64,000 nt of DNA from Georgenia faecalis (GTDB taxonomy: Bacteria; Actinomycetota; Actinomycetes; Actinomycetales; Actinomycetaceae), in NCBI RefSeq assembly GCF_003710105.1, contig NZ_CP033325.1, forward strand, positions 2,914,001 through 2,978,000, written 5' to 3'. Within the stretch, counting starts at the first letter, position 1; each line of letters begins with the position of its first letter. Under the pieces are notes generated by a model. It had not been told where the DNA came from. It saw nothing but the letters and a program-made list of their open reading frames with translations, and did not search any database. Positions 11,501 to 20,419 of this stretch are shown here, one piece after another. Both the position numbers and the translations under genes were made by a program.

Positions 11501-12856
11501 TCAGGCCTCGCGGGCGGCGAGGGTGACGTCGACCTGCGCCGCGTCGCCGTCGCACACCACCGTGAGGGTGACGGCGTCCCCCGAGGAGTACTGGCGGACG
11601 TACCCGGTGAGCGACTCGGCGCCGTTGACGGTCTTGCCGTCGATGGCCGTGATGACGTCCCCGGCCCGCAGGCCGGCCTCGTCGGCGGGCGCCCCGTCCT
11701 CGATGGACCGCACCTCGGCGCCGGCGCGGGTGATGTCGTCGACGGTCGCCGTGGCGTCGGAGAGGGAGACGCCGAGGAACGCGTGCTCCGCGGTCCCGGT
11801 GTCGATGAGCTGCGCGGCGACGTCGGCGGCCTGGTCCACGGGGATGGCGAAACCCAGGCCGATGCTGCCCGACTCGCTGGAGAGCGTGGCGATCGAGCTC
11901 GTGATGCCGATGACGCGGCCCGACGCGTCGAACAGCGGCCCGCCGGAGTTGCCCGGGTTGATCGCGGCGTCCACCTGGATCGCGTTGGTCACCACGGCCC
12001 CCGCGGTCGGGTCCTGCGAGGACGCCTGCGTGGAGACCGGGCGGTCGAGGGCGGAGATCACGCCGGTGGTCACCGTGGAGTCCAGCCCGAGCGGGTTGCC
12101 CACCGCGACGACGGGCTGACCGACGACGAGGTCCGCGGAGGACCCGAGCTGGGCCGCCACGAGGTCGTCCGGCGCGTCCACGAGGCGCACGACGGCGAGG
12201 TCGGTCGTCGGGTCGGCCCCCACGACGTCCGCCTCGAACATCCGGCCGTCGGCGAGGCTGACGACGATCTGCCGGGCGCCATCGATGACGTGGTTGTTGG
12301 TGAGGATGTGGCCCTCGCCGTCGATGATCACCCCGGACCCGGCGCCCTCGCCGGAGCGCGTGGTGACGTCGAGCGCGACGACGGACTCCCGGACCGCGGC
12401 GGCGACGGACTGGGCATCGCCCGAGGTGGCGGCGGGGGTCACCGAGGTGACGTCGCCCCCGGCGGACGGGGCGGCGGCGACCGGGGCGTCGAAGGCACCG
12501 GTGAGGGAGACGGTGCCGAGGCTGGCGAGGAGCGCGGCGGCGGCGGCCGTCCCGCCGAGCCCGGCCCAGCGGCGCCGGCGCTCGCGGCGCTCGCGCTCGA
12601 CCGTGGCCTCGTCGGTGCCCAGCGCCCAGGTGGCGCCGACCCCGGGCGCCGGCCAGGGCTCACCGGCGGCGGGCGCCGGCCCGTCGGCGGGCGGGGCGTA
12701 TGCCGTCGGCGAGTAGGCGGGCGGCGCGAAGGAGTGCGGCGCGTAGGCGGGCGGCGGGTACGCACCGGCATCGGGCGTGGGGATCCCGGCGGGCGGGGTG
12801 GCGGGGGCAGCGGCGTCGGCGTCCTGGCCGACGCCGTCCGGTCGGGTCTCGCGCAT
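11501..12856 (-). CDS. HtrA/DegP-like membrane-anchored serine protease with PDZ domain
   Basis: 451-residue trypsin-like protease, probably on the outer face of the membrane, acting in envelope protein quality control. Residues 1-95 are a disordered Pro/Ala/Tyr-rich cytoplasmic segment with repeated APP/PPAY units, then one transmembrane helix (about 105-130). The catalytic triad is clear: His in LTNNHVIDG, Asp in TTDLAVVRL, Ser in NPGNSGGPL. A C-terminal PDZ domain includes GLRAGDVITAIDGKTV. Start ATG 12856 sits behind AAGGAG. It lies downstream of menC-menD on the same strand but has no obvious link to quinone synthesis. Confidence 0.92.
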   Translation of the reverse strand: MRETRPDGVGQDADAAAPATPPAGIPTPDAGAYPPPAYAPHSFAPPAYSPTAYAPPADGPAPAAGEPWPAPGVGATWALGTDEATVERERRERRRRWAGLGGTAAAAALLASLGTVSLTGAFDAPVAAAPSAGGDVTSVTPAATSGDAQSVAAAVRESVVALDVTTRSGEGAGSGVIIDGEGHILTNNHVIDGARQIVVSLADGRMFEADVVGADPTTDLAVVRLVDAPDDLVAAQLGSSADLVVGQPVVAVGNPLGLDSTVTTGVISALDRPVSTQASSQDPTAGAVVTNAIQVDAAINPGNSGGPLFDASGRVIGITSSIATLSSESGSIGLGFAIPVDQAADVAAQLIDTGTAEHAFLGVSLSDATATVDDITRAGAEVRSIEDGAPADEAGLRAGDVITAIDGKTVNGAESLTGYVRQYSSGDAVTLTVVCDGDAAQVDVTLAAREA

Positions 12857-12920
12857 GGGGCGCTCCTTCCTGGGTCGGCTGCACCGATCCAAGCGCGCGC
12901 ACCTGGGGCGCGGCTCGGCG

Positions 12921-14660
12921 CTACCTGGGAGGCTCCTGGGAATCCGCGACGGCGGCGACGGCCTCGGCCGCGGCCCGCCCGGCCCGCTCCCGGGCCGCCC
13001 GCAGGTCCCGGCGGTCGAGGAGCACCTCGACGACGCTGCGGCCCCGCACGGGTGCCTCGAGCGCGACGGCGAGCTCGGCCGGCGTGCGCACCCGGGTGAA
13101 GGCGGCACCGTAGCCGGCGGCGAGGGCGGCCAGGTCGGCGTGCTGCGGGGTGGCGAAGACGCGCTCGAAGGGGGCCGCGTGCTCGGGCGCGCCGGGCTCG
13201 AGCGTGGAGAAGATGGCGCCGCCGCCGTCGTTGACGACGACCACCTGGAGGTCCGCCTCCGCCTCGAGCGCCCCGCGCAGGAGCGAGCCGGCGTCGTGGA
13301 GGAAGGTGAGGTCGCCCATGACGGCGCGGACGGGCGCGCCGGCCCCGAGGGCCAGCCCGGTCGCGGTGGCCACGGTGCCGTCGATGCCTGCGAGCCCCCG
13401 GTTGGCCATGGCCCGCGGACCGTCGACGGGCCACGGCTCGGCGACGAGGTCGAGGTCGCGCACGGCCATCGACGAGCCCACCACGAGCAGGCGGGCCCCG
13501 CCGTCGCCGTGCGCCGTGGCCGCCGCCACCGCCCGCGCGACCTGGAGCCCGTCGAGGGGGTCGGAGGCGCGCGCGGTGAGCGCACCGGCGGCGGCCCGGC
13601 CCGCGCGCTGCCATGCCGCGAGCCACCGGGCGTTCTCGCTCGTGGGGTCCGCGGCCGCCGCCACGTCCTGGGCCGCGGGAGCCGCGGCGAGCACGACGGC
13701 GCTGGCGGTCCCGGCGACGTCGGTCCACCGGGCCCCGCGGGCCGCGACGACGACGACCTCGACGTCGGGCCGGGCGAGGAGGGCGCTCACCGGGCGGCTC
13801 AGGGTGGGCCGGCCGAGGACGAGGACCCGCTCGACGCGGCCCCCCAGCGCCGGCTCACCGAGGAGCAGGCGGTACGGGCCGACGGAGTGGGGGCCGCACC
13901 GCGCCCCGGACGTGGGTTCGGCGAGCAGCGGCCAGCCCCCCGCCTCGGCGAGCGCGACGGCGCCCGGCCCCGCGCCGTCGCCGGCGACGACGACGGTCCG
14001 GGCCCGCGGCGGCAGCACCACCGGGGCCGGCTCGGCCAGCGGCGGGACCAGGGCGTGCACCGGGGGCGGCGGTCCCGGCTCCCACGGCGCCGCCGGCACG
14101 AGCGGCTCGCGGAACGCGACGTTGAGGTGGACGGGGCCGGGGTCGGCGGTGCGGGCGCCGGTGGCCGCGGCGAGCGCACGCGCCACCACCGCCCGCAGCT
14201 GCGGACCGGTGGGGGCCCCGGCCGGGACCTCCCCGCTCCACCGGGGGGCGGCGCCGAAGATGCCCACCTGCTCGGTGGTCTGGTTGGCACCGGTCCCCCG
14301 CAGCTCGTGCGGGCGGTCGGCACTGACGACGACGAGGGGCACGCCGGCGTGCGCGGCCTCGAGGAACGCGGGGTGGAGGTTGGCGACGGCGGTGCCCGAC
14401 GTCGTCACCACGGCCACCGGGGCGGGGACGCCCCCGCGCAGCGCCGCCGAGCGGCTCAGCCCGAGCGCGAGGAAGGCCGCGCTGCGCTCGTCGACGCGCA
14501 CGTGCAGGCGCAGCCACCCCGCCTCGTGCGCCGCGAGCAGCGCGTACGCGAACGGTGCGCTGCGCGAGCCCGGGGAGAGGACGGCGTGCCGGACCCCTGC
14601 CCGCACGAGCGCCTCGACGATCTCGCGCGCGACGAGGGTCGCGGAGGACTCGGCGCTCAC
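12921..14660 (-). CDS. menD: 2-succinyl-5-enolpyruvyl-6-hydroxy-3-cyclohexene-1-carboxylate synthase
   Basis: Thiamine-diphosphate enzyme condensing isochorismate with 2-oxoglutarate. The 579-residue product starts at GTG 14660, which overlaps the menC stop by four bases (GTGA). Motifs: [14 protein letters not shown] near the N-terminus, [28 protein letters not shown], and the TPP/Mg2+ region [14 protein letters not shown] ... [14 protein letters not shown]. The frame remains open far upstream to 17861, but that part reads antisense or out of frame through other genes. Confidence 0.94.
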   Translation of the reverse strand: MSAESSATLVAREIVEALVRAGVRHAVLSPGSRSAPFAYALLAAHEAGWLRLHVRVDERSAAFLALGLSRSAALRGGVPAPVAVVTTSGTAVANLHPAFLEAAHAGVPLVVVSADRPHELRGTGANQTTEQVGIFGAAPRWSGEVPAGAPTGPQLRAVVARALAAATGARTADPGPVHLNVAFREPLVPAAPWEPGPPPPVHALVPPLAEPAPVVLPPRARTVVVAGDGAGPGAVALAEAGGWPLLAEPTSGARCGPHSVGPYRLLLGEPALGGRVERVLVLGRPTLSRPVSALLARPDVEVVVVAARGARWTDVAGTASAVVLAAAPAAQDVAAAADPTSENARWLAAWQRAGRAAAGALTARASDPLDGLQVARAVAAATAHGDGGARLLVVGSSMAVRDLDLVAEPWPVDGPRAMANRGLAGIDGTVATATGLALGAGAPVRAVMGDLTFLHDAGSLLRGALEAEADLQVVVVNDGGGAIFSTLEPGAPEHAAPFERVFATPQHADLAALAAGYGAAFTRVRTPAELAVALEAPVRGRSVVEVLLDRRDLRAARERAGRAAAEAVAAVADSQEPPR

Positions 14661-15619
14661 GCGGCGCCGCCGGCGGCCACGGATGCCAGGCGCCGGGTCC
14701 ACCGGGCGGTGGTGAGGTCGTCGGCGCGGACCTGGGCGAGGGTGGCCGGGGTCGGCTCGGGGCGGCCGACGGCGATGCGCCCGTCGACGGGCAGGAGGGG
14801 GTCGACGACGGTGTCCCGTTCCAGCAGGCGCACCGTGGCCAGCCCGCACGCGTAGGGCAGCTCGGGCAGCGCGGCGGCGAGCGCGAGGCCGGCCGCGATG
14901 CCCACCGAGGACTCCAGCGCGGAGGAGACGACGACGGGCAGGCCCACCTGCTCGGCGAGGTCGAGGCACGCCCGCACGCCGCCGAGCGGCTGGACCTTGA
15001 GGACGACGACGTCCGCCGCCTCGGCCCGGCGCACCGCCAGCGGGTCCGCCGCGCGGCGGATCGACTCGTCGGCGGCGACGGGGACGTGCGTGCGGCGGCG
15101 CACGGCGGCGAGGTCCTCGACGCGGGCACACGGCTGCTCGACGTACTCCAGGCCGCCGGCCGCGCGGTCGAGGAGGCGCAGCCGGTCGAGGGCCGTCTCG
15201 ACGTCCCAGGCGCCGTTGGCGTCGATGCGGATCCGCCCGCCGGGGCCGAGGGCGGCGCGCACGGCCTCGAGCCGCGCCTGCTCGGCGGCGACGTCCTGGC
15301 CCGGCTCGGCGACCTTGACCTTCGCCGTCGTGCACCCGGACCCGCGCACGATCCGGGCGGCGGTCGCGGCGTCGACGGCGGGGACGGTGACGTTGACGGG
15401 GATGCTCGCCCGCAGCGGTGCGGGCCAGCCCTCGTCCGTCGCCTCGCGCGCGGCCCGCAGCCACCCGGCCGACTCGGCGTCGTCGTAGTCCCAGAACGGG
15501 GAGAACTCCCCCCACCCGGCGTCGCCGCGCAGGAGCACCCCGTCGCGGACGTCGAGGCCCCGGAACCGGGTCCGCATCGGCGTGGCGTACACCGCGGCGG
15601 GTGCGAGGGCGTCGGTCAC
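14657..15619 (-). CDS. menC: o-Succinylbenzoate synthase
   Basis: Enolase-superfamily dehydratase giving 2-succinylbenzoate. The 320 residues contain the superfamily's catalytic and metal residues: Lys pair in [11 protein letters not shown], Asp in RIDANGAWD, Glu in YVEQPC, Asp in VAADESI, and Lys in [10 protein letters not shown]. The GTG at 15619 is taken as start because a TATCCT box lies 7 nt upstream (leaderless geometry). It heads a menC-menD operon. Confidence 0.91.
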   Translation of the reverse strand: MTDALAPAAVYATPMRTRFRGLDVRDGVLLRGDAGWGEFSPFWDYDDAESAGWLRAAREATDEGWPAPLRASIPVNVTVPAVDAATAARIVRGSGCTTAKVKVAEPGQDVAAEQARLEAVRAALGPGGRIRIDANGAWDVETALDRLRLLDRAAGGLEYVEQPCARVEDLAAVRRRTHVPVAADESIRRAADPLAVRRAEAADVVVLKVQPLGGVRACLDLAEQVGLPVVVSSALESSVGIAAGLALAAALPELPYACGLATVRLLERDTVVDPLLPVDGRIAVGRPEPTPATLAQVRADDLTTARWTRRLASVAAGGAA

Positions 15620-15626
15620 GGTTGCC

Positions 15627-15632
15627 AGGATA
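15627..15632 (-). promoter_or_regulatory. Leaderless promoter box of menC
   Basis: TATCCT on the minus strand ends 7 nt before the GTG start of menC, without an intervening ribosome-binding site. Confidence 0.55.
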
Positions 15633-15687
15633 GGCGTGGGCGTGCCGCCGGCCCGCGGGGGGGCGCTCCGCGGCGGGTGGCCCGCCG

Positions 15688-16341
15688 TCACCGGTGGTGC
15701 GGCGGGACCGGGTACAGGACGTGCTCGGTGTGCTGCAGGACGTTGCGGACGAGCGCGGCGACGTGCTCGTCGGGCTGGCCGTAGTACACGGTCGTCCCCT
15801 CGCGGCGGGAGGTGACCAGGCGGCCCGCCCGCAGCCGGGCGAGGTGCTGCGAGACCGCGGGGGCGGGCCGGTCGACGGCCTCGGCGATCGCCGTGACGGA
15901 CAGCTCCGTGCCGGCGAGCATGGCGAGGATCGCCAGGCGGGTGCGGTCGGCGAGCAGCCGCAGGACCTCGGCGGCGTGCGCGAGGTCCGCGTCCTGGGGC
16001 ACCGGCCGGCCGGGCGGCCGGGGTCGTGAGGGCGCCGTCGCCGCCTCGGCCCCCTCCGCCACCCCCACCGGGGGGCCGGTCGGCAGGGCGGCCGCGAGCG
16101 CCCGCTCCTGCTCCGGCGTCGCCGCTCGGGCCACCCACACGCTGGCCAGGCCCCCGCGCCCGACGACGTCCTGCGCGGCGCCCTCGAGGCGGCCGACGGT
16201 GTGGGCCGTGGCCGGGAGCGCCACCAGCGCCTCGGCCGTCTGGGCGACCCCGGACGTGCGGAGCCGGCGCCACGGAGGGCCCGGCGACGTCGGGGGGTCG
16301 CGCGGGAGCCAGTAGCTGAGGAGCACCCACTCCGGCGCCAT
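15688..16341 (-). CDS. ArsR-family metal sensor with ChrB-like N-terminal domain
   Basis: Predicted transcriptional regulator of 217 residues made of two parts. Residues 1-90 ([14 protein letters not shown]..., [22 protein letters not shown]) resemble the N-terminal domain of chromate-resistance protein ChrB. After a Pro/Arg-rich linker, residues 120-217 form an ArsR winged helix ([36 protein letters not shown]). Helix alpha5 carries Asp191, His193, His204 and His207, spaced D-x-H-x10-H-x2-H exactly as in the NmtR/CzrA site for Ni/Co/Zn; no alpha3 CxC site is present. The C-terminus adds two more histidines. It lies next to a CbiM-type Co/Ni permease, which it probably controls. Start ATG 16341; a TTG start at 16377 is less likely. 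Confidence 0.8.
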   Translation of the reverse strand: MAPEWVLLSYWLPRDPPTSPGPPWRRLRTSGVAQTAEALVALPATAHTVGRLEGAAQDVVGRGGLASVWVARAATPEQERALAAALPTGPPVGVAEGAEAATAPSRPRPPGRPVPQDADLAHAAEVLRLLADRTRLAILAMLAGTELSVTAIAEAVDRPAPAVSQHLARLRAGRLVTSRREGTTVYYGQPDEHVAALVRNVLQHTEHVLYPVPPHHR

Positions 16342-16460
16342 ACGAAGAATGGAACCGCGTGGGCACCGACCCCACAACCGGACCCGTGCGGGGGGCGCGA
16401 CGGGGTGCTCGGGTCGGGGCGGGTGGAACCGGCCGCGCCGGACGCTCGTCGCGCGCGGAC

Positions 16461-16493
16461 GGGCCGCCGGCAGCGCGGGGCTGCCGGCGGCCC
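16461..16493 (-). terminator. Terminator after the CbiM-type gene
   Basis: Perfect 14-bp inverted repeat (GGGCCGCCGGCAGC / GCTGCCGGCGGCCC) with a 5-base loop, about 60 bases past the stop of the permease gene. There is no U-tract, as is usual in actinobacteria. Confidence 0.65.
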
Positions 16494-16552
16494 GCCGGTG
16501 CTCACCGGGCGACGACGCTCAGGGGCGGCGTGCCCCCAGGGCGGCGGCGCCC

Positions 16553-17524
16553 TCAGGCGCGGGCGGTGACGCGCTCGCGGTCCTGGCGACGGGCGAGGCC
16601 GGCGAGGGCCACCGCCGCGAGCGCCGCGCACAGCGCGACGCCGACGAGGCCCGCGACGCCGACGAACACGCCGCCCGCCGCCCCGTAGTCCGCCAGGGGC
16701 AGACCGGCCAGGGCGTGGTCGCGGGCCGCGCCCGCGAAGCCCAGGGCCGACGCCGTGGCCTCGAGGCCGTCCGGGGACGCGGCCGCGAAGGACGACAGGA
16801 CGACGGCGGCGAGGACCGCTCCGGCGCCCAGCACGGCCACCGGGCCCCGGGGGCGCCCGGTCACCGGAGCAGCAACCGGGCCCGCGGCACCGGCCTCGTC
16901 GATCGCCGCGGCACCCGGCGCCACGGCGAGGACGACGGCGACGACGGCGCCGGTGATCGCCGCCTCGCCGATGCCGATGAGGGCGTGGACGGCGAGCATC
17001 TGGGTGGTGAGCTCGGCCACCGGGACGCCGACGGTCCCCCCGAGCGCGAAGAGGCCGACGAAGACGGCGGCCGCGGCGGGCACGCTCACGAGGGCGCCGA
17101 GGGCAGCCGCCGGGGCGCCACGGCCGCGCGGCAGCGCCCGGGCGCCGCGCATGACCGCCCACCCGACGAGGGTGCCGACGACGGCCATGAGCAGGACGTT
17201 GGTGCCCAGCGCCGTGATGCCGCCGTCGGCGAAGACGAGCGACTGGACGCCGAGGACCACGGTCACCGAGAGGATGCCCAGCCACGGCCCGAGGAGGGCG
17301 GCCGCGAGGGCGCCGCCCATGAGGTGGCCGCTCGTGCCGGACGCCACGGGGTAGTTGAGCATCTGGACGGCGAACACGAAGCCCGTCGTCGCGGCGGCCA
17401 TGACGACCGTGTCGCGGGTGAGCGCGGGACGCGCGCGGTAGGCGGCGTACCCCACGGCCGCCGCGGCCGCGACGCCCGTGGTGATGGAGGCGGCGTCGGT
17501 GAGGAAGTGGTCGGGGACGTGCAT
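16553..17524 (-). CDS. cbiM: CbiM-CbiN fusion permease (cobalt/nickel uptake)
   Basis: Substrate-capture membrane component of an energy-coupling-factor importer for Co2+ or Ni2+. The 323 residues start MHVPDHFL; His2 and His67 (GTSGHLMGG) occupy the positions of the metal ligands in NikM, where the N-terminal amine also binds metal. About seven hydrophobic helices make up the CbiM part; the C-terminal ~95 residues contain SPDGLEATA and two helices, the PDGLE/CbiN domain. No cbiQ or cbiO partner lies in the window. No cobalamin riboswitch features were recognised upstream; control is more likely by the adjacent ArsR protein. Whether Ni or Co is carried cannot be told. Confidence 0.87.
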   Translation of the reverse strand: MHVPDHFLTDAASITTGVAAAAAVGYAAYRARPALTRDTVVMAAATTGFVFAVQMLNYPVASGTSGHLMGGALAAALLGPWLGILSVTVVLGVQSLVFADGGITALGTNVLLMAVVGTLVGWAVMRGARALPRGRGAPAAALGALVSVPAAAAVFVGLFALGGTVGVPVAELTTQMLAVHALIGIGEAAITGAVVAVVLAVAPGAAAIDEAGAAGPVAAPVTGRPRGPVAVLGAGAVLAAVVLSSFAAASPDGLEATASALGFAGAARDHALAGLPLADYGAAGGVFVGVAGLVGVALCAALAAVALAGLARRQDRERVTARA

Positions 17525-17698
17525 GTCGGGCTCCTGTCATCGGGGACGCACAAGGAATGACCTGCATGGCCGGCGGCACCGGTGCCGCACCTCGGCAACG
17601 TATGCCCGGACCCCGCACGAGGGCAGGGCGGCACGGGCTGTGTGCGTCGATGCGCAGGCACGCGGGTAGCGCCCGGCGGCGCGGCGGTGCGGGGCCCG

Positions 17699-17734
17699 CC
17701 CGGCACCCCACCCGGCACCCCACCCGGCACCCCG
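17699..17734. repeat. Three tandem copies of a 12-bp unit
   Basis: CCCGGCACCCCA is repeated at 17699, 17711 and 17723 (the last copy ends in G), followed by a degenerate piece (ccgggcacc). It stops about 27 bases before the menB -10 box. It may be slippage-prone; no function is evident. Confidence 0.8.
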
Positions 17735-17761
17735 CCGGGCACCTCCCCGGCCGCGGCGGGC

Positions 17762-17767
17762 TAGGGT
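17762..17767 (+). promoter_or_regulatory. Leaderless promoter box of menB
   Basis: TAGGGT, 8 nt before GTG 17776, with no Shine-Dalgarno between. Supports GTG 17776 over the in-frame GTG at 17797. Confidence 0.55.
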
Positions 17768-17775
17768 CTCGTGAC

Positions 17776-18756
17776 GTGAGCGAGCGAGCGAGCACCGTGT
17801 CCGAGACGTTCGACCCCGACGCCTGGCGTGCGGTCGACGGCTTCGACCTCCAGGACGTCACCTACCACCGGGGCGTCGAGCGGGGCACCGGCGCGCGGGG
17901 CACCGATGAGCGGGACCTGCCGGTCGTGCGCATCGCCTTCGACCGCCCGGAGGTCCGCAACGCCTTCCGCCCGCAGACCGTCGACGAGCTCTACCGTGCC
18001 CTGGACCACGCGCGGATGACGCCCGACGTCGGCACCGTCATCCTCACCGGCAACGGCCCGAGCCCCCGGGACGGCGGGTGGGCGTTCAGCTCCGGCGGCG
18101 ACCAGCGCATCCGCGGCCGCGACGGGTACCGGTACGAGGCCCCCGGCTCGGACGACCAGGCCCCCGCCGCCCAGCGCCGCGAGCAGATCGACCCCGCCCG
18201 CGCGGGCCGCCTGCACATCCTCGAGGTGCAGCGCCTCATCCGGACGATGCCCAAGGTGGTCATCGCCGCGGTGGACGGCTGGGCCGCCGGCGGCGGGCAC
18301 AGCCTCCACGTCGTGTGCGACCTGTCCATCGCGTGCCGCGAGCACGCCCGGTTCATGCAGACCGACGCCAACGTCGGCTCCTTCGACGCCGGGTACGGGT
18401 CCGCGCTCCTCGCCCGCCAGGTCGGGGACAAGCGCGCCCGCGAGATCTTCTTCCTCGCCCGCGAGTACTCCGCCGAGGACGCGATGCGGTGGGGCGCCGT
18501 CAACGAGGTGGCCGACCACTCCGACATCGAGCGCCTCGCCCTGGAGTACGCCCGGATCATCGCCACCAAGTCGCCGCAGGCGATCCGCATGCTCAAGTTC
18601 GCCTTCAACCTCGCCGACGACGGGATGGCCGGCCAGCAGGTGTTCGCCGGGGAGGCCACGCGGCTGGCGTACATGACCGACGAGGCGGTCGAGGGCCGTG
18701 ACGCGTTCGTCGAGCGCCGCGAGCCCGACTGGTCGGGCTACCCCTACTACTTCTGA
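17776..18756 (+). CDS. menB: 1,4-Dihydroxy-2-naphthoyl-CoA synthase
   Basis: Crotonase-fold enzyme that closes the naphthoquinone ring from o-succinylbenzoyl-CoA. The 326 residues include the oxyanion-hole segment [50 protein letters not shown] and the C-terminal [10 protein letters not shown], nearly diagnostic for MenB. The start follows the TAGGGT box. It stands alone, divergent from the CbiM-type gene. Confidence 0.95.
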   Translation: MSERASTVSETFDPDAWRAVDGFDLQDVTYHRGVERGTGARGTDERDLPVVRIAFDRPEVRNAFRPQTVDELYRALDHARMTPDVGTVILTGNGPSPRDGGWAFSSGGDQRIRGRDGYRYEAPGSDDQAPAAQRREQIDPARAGRLHILEVQRLIRTMPKVVIAAVDGWAAGGGHSLHVVCDLSIACREHARFMQTDANVGSFDAGYGSALLARQVGDKRAREIFFLAREYSAEDAMRWGAVNEVADHSDIERLALEYARIIATKSPQAIRMLKFAFNLADDGMAGQQVFAGEATRLAYMTDEAVEGRDAFVERREPDWSGYPYYF

Positions 18757-18779
18757 GCCCGCCTCCTTCGGAGCCGGCG

Positions 18780-18980
18780 CTACGGCCCGAACGAGCCGAG
18801 CATCGTGGTGAGGACCGCCCCGCCCACCAGCGCGAGCCCGACGACGAGCGCGGTGATGACGAGGGCCGCGGCGACGACGGCGACCCGCTGGGCGCGCGCG
18901 CCCTCCCCCCGGCGGGCGGGCAGGCCGAAGGACCGGGCCGGGGCGGAGTCGGACGGGCGGGCAGGGGTTCCGGTGAGCAT
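18780..18980 (-). CDS. Small single-span membrane protein (hypothetical)
   Basis: 66-residue product starting at ATG 18980 behind GGTGGAG. The first ~30 residues are Pro/Arg/Ser-rich, followed by one strong hydrophobic helix (VAVVAAALVITALVVGLALVGGAVLTTM, shown here only as its ends VAVVAA..LTTML) and a short GSFGP tail. Codon bias follows the genome. No family was recognised. It fills the gap between convergent menB and divergent menE; a longer open frame to 20411 is a shadow of menE. Confidence 0.55.
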   Translation of the reverse strand: MLTGTPARPSDSAPARSFGLPARRGEGARAQRVAVVAAALVITALVVGLALVGGAVLTTMLGSFGP

Positions 18981-19112
18981 GGCTCCACCCTCGCGCCGCA
19001 CCCCGGCCGGGCACATCGACCGGCGGGCGGAACCTGCGGGCGGCCGGGTCGGCCCACGGGGGCACGCCCGTCTCCACCCCGGGGATGACCCGGGCCGGCC
19101 CCCGCGCCGACC

Positions 19113-19118
19113 TACCCT
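19113..19118 (+). promoter_or_regulatory. Leaderless promoter box of menE
   Basis: TACCCT, 6 nt before GTG 19125, with no Shine-Dalgarno sequence. Confidence 0.55.
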
Positions 19119-19124
19119 GGTCCC

Positions 19125-20339
19125 GTGACGCCCCTCGAGCCCCCGCCCCGGCCGGCCGAGGGCGGGACCCGGCCCGCCGCCGTCGCCACCCTCCTCGCGG
19201 ACCTCGCCGCCACGCTCGACGACGGCGCGGCGCGCGGCCCCCTCCTGCCGCTCGCCCCCGGCGCCGACCCCGCCCCCGTCCTCGCCCGGCTGCGGACCCC
19301 GCCCGCCCCGGGGACCGCCGTCGTCCTGGCGACGTCGGGCTCGACCAGCGGCACCGGCCACCTGGTCGCCCTCACGGGGGCCGCCCTGCGCGCCTCCGCC
19401 GAGGCGACGCACGAGCGCCTGGGCGGGCCCGGTCAGTGGCTCGCGTGCCTGCCCACCCACCACGTGGCCGGGTTCCAGGTGCTCGTCCGCTCCGTCGTCG
19501 CCGGGACCTCCCCCGTGGTCCTCGACACCACGGACGGCTTCCGGCCCACGGACCTGCCGGAGGCGGTGGGCCGCCTGCGCGGTGACCTGCCGTCCTACCT
19601 CTCCCTCGTCCCCACCCAGCTGCGCCGGGTCCTCGAGGCGGGCGGCGCCCCCCTCGCGGCGCTGGCCCGCCTCGACGCCGTCCTCCTCGGTGGCGCCCGC
19701 ACCCCCGCCGCGCTCCTGGACGCGGCGGCCCGGGCCGGCGTCCGCGTCGTCACGACCTACGGCATGACCGAGACCGGCGGGGGCTGCGTGTACGACGGCG
19801 TCCCGCTGGCCGGGGTCCGCGTCCGCACCGACGCCGGCCGCGTCCTCCTCGCCGGCCCCGTCCTCGCCGACGGCTACCTCGACGACCCGCAGGCCTCGGC
19901 CGCGGCGTTCGTCACCGAGGGTGGCGAGCGGTGGCTGCGCACCGCCGACCGCGGGGCCCTGTGCGACGGGCGCCTGGCCGTGCAGGGCCGCCTCGACGAC
20001 GTCCTCATCACCGGCGGGGTCAACGTCAGTGCCGGTGCGGTGGAGCGCGTCCTCGCCGACACGTTCGGTGAGGTCGTCGTCGTCGGCGTCGCCGACGACG
20101 AGTGGGGCGTGGTGGTCACGGCCGTCGTGGCCGGCGGGCCGGCGCGCCTGGCCGACCTGCGGGCACGCGTCGTGCCGCGGCTCGGTGGCCCGGCCGCGCC
20201 GCGGGCCCTCGTCGTGCTCGACGCGCTGCCGCTCATCGGGCCCGGGAAGGTCGACCGTCGCGCGGTGGCGCGGCTCGCCACCGAGGCCCTCGCAGGGGCG
20301 CCGTCCGCCGCCCGCGTCCGCGCCGTCGAGCGGCACTGA
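19125..20339 (+). CDS. menE: o-Succinylbenzoate-CoA ligase
   Basis: AMP-forming ligase making o-succinylbenzoyl-CoA. The 404-residue protein has the P-loop-like LATSGSTSGTGHLV (about 69-82), CLPTHHVAGFQ, TYGMTETGGGCVYDG (A5 motif), LRTADRGAL (A7), DDVLITGGVNVS, and a C-terminal GPGKVDRRAV with the catalytic lysine. It is short for the superfamily but normal for actinobacterial MenE, whose N-terminal part is reduced. menA follows 80 bases downstream on the same strand. Confidence 0.92.
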   Translation: MTPLEPPPRPAEGGTRPAAVATLLADLAATLDDGAARGPLLPLAPGADPAPVLARLRTPPAPGTAVVLATSGSTSGTGHLVALTGAALRASAEATHERLGGPGQWLACLPTHHVAGFQVLVRSVVAGTSPVVLDTTDGFRPTDLPEAVGRLRGDLPSYLSLVPTQLRRVLEAGGAPLAALARLDAVLLGGARTPAALLDAAARAGVRVVTTYGMTETGGGCVYDGVPLAGVRVRTDAGRVLLAGPVLADGYLDDPQASAAAFVTEGGERWLRTADRGALCDGRLAVQGRLDDVLITGGVNVSAGAVERVLADTFGEVVVVGVADDEWGVVVTAVVAGGPARLADLRARVVPRLGGPAAPRALVVLDALPLIGPGKVDRRAVARLATEALAGAPSAARVRAVERH

Positions 20340-20387
20340 CCGCCCTCGGCGCCCCGCGCCGGCTCGGAGCCGCCGCGGGCGGCGCCG

Positions 20388-20393
20388 TATCCT
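20388..20393 (+). promoter_or_regulatory. Putative -10 box of menA
   Basis: TATCCT gives a short leader of about 20 nt that contains AAGGAG (20410-20415) five bases before the ATG. Unlike its men neighbours, menA therefore seems to use a leadered mRNA. Confidence 0.5.
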
Positions 20394-20419
20394 TGCCACC
20401 CCCCGATCCAAGGAGTCGC

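Larger units (their letters stand above)
17525..17775. other. Divergent intergenic region between cbiM-like gene and menB
   Basis: 251-base regulatory gap. It holds a 12-bp tandem repeat (17699-17734) and the menB -10 box. GGGCATACGTTGCCG around 17600 on the minus strand is a possible part of an ArsR-type site, but no clear palindrome was found. Confidence 0.4.

Noticed and set aside
12857-12920. Terminator between menD and the htrA-like gene
   Set aside because: No stem longer than about 5 bp was seen in the 64-base gap, so read-through from menCD into the protease gene cannot be excluded.
17525-17700. Cobalamin riboswitch upstream of the CbiM-type gene
   Set aside because: Such genes often have one, so I looked for the B12-box and GCCACTG-type core on the minus strand; neither was found.
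12921-17861. A 1646-codon open frame on the minus strand
   Set aside because: Only its 3' part (12921-14660) is menD. The rest runs out of frame through menC, the ArsR-like gene and the permease, and reads as Arg/Ala/Pro-rich low complexity; caused by very high GC.
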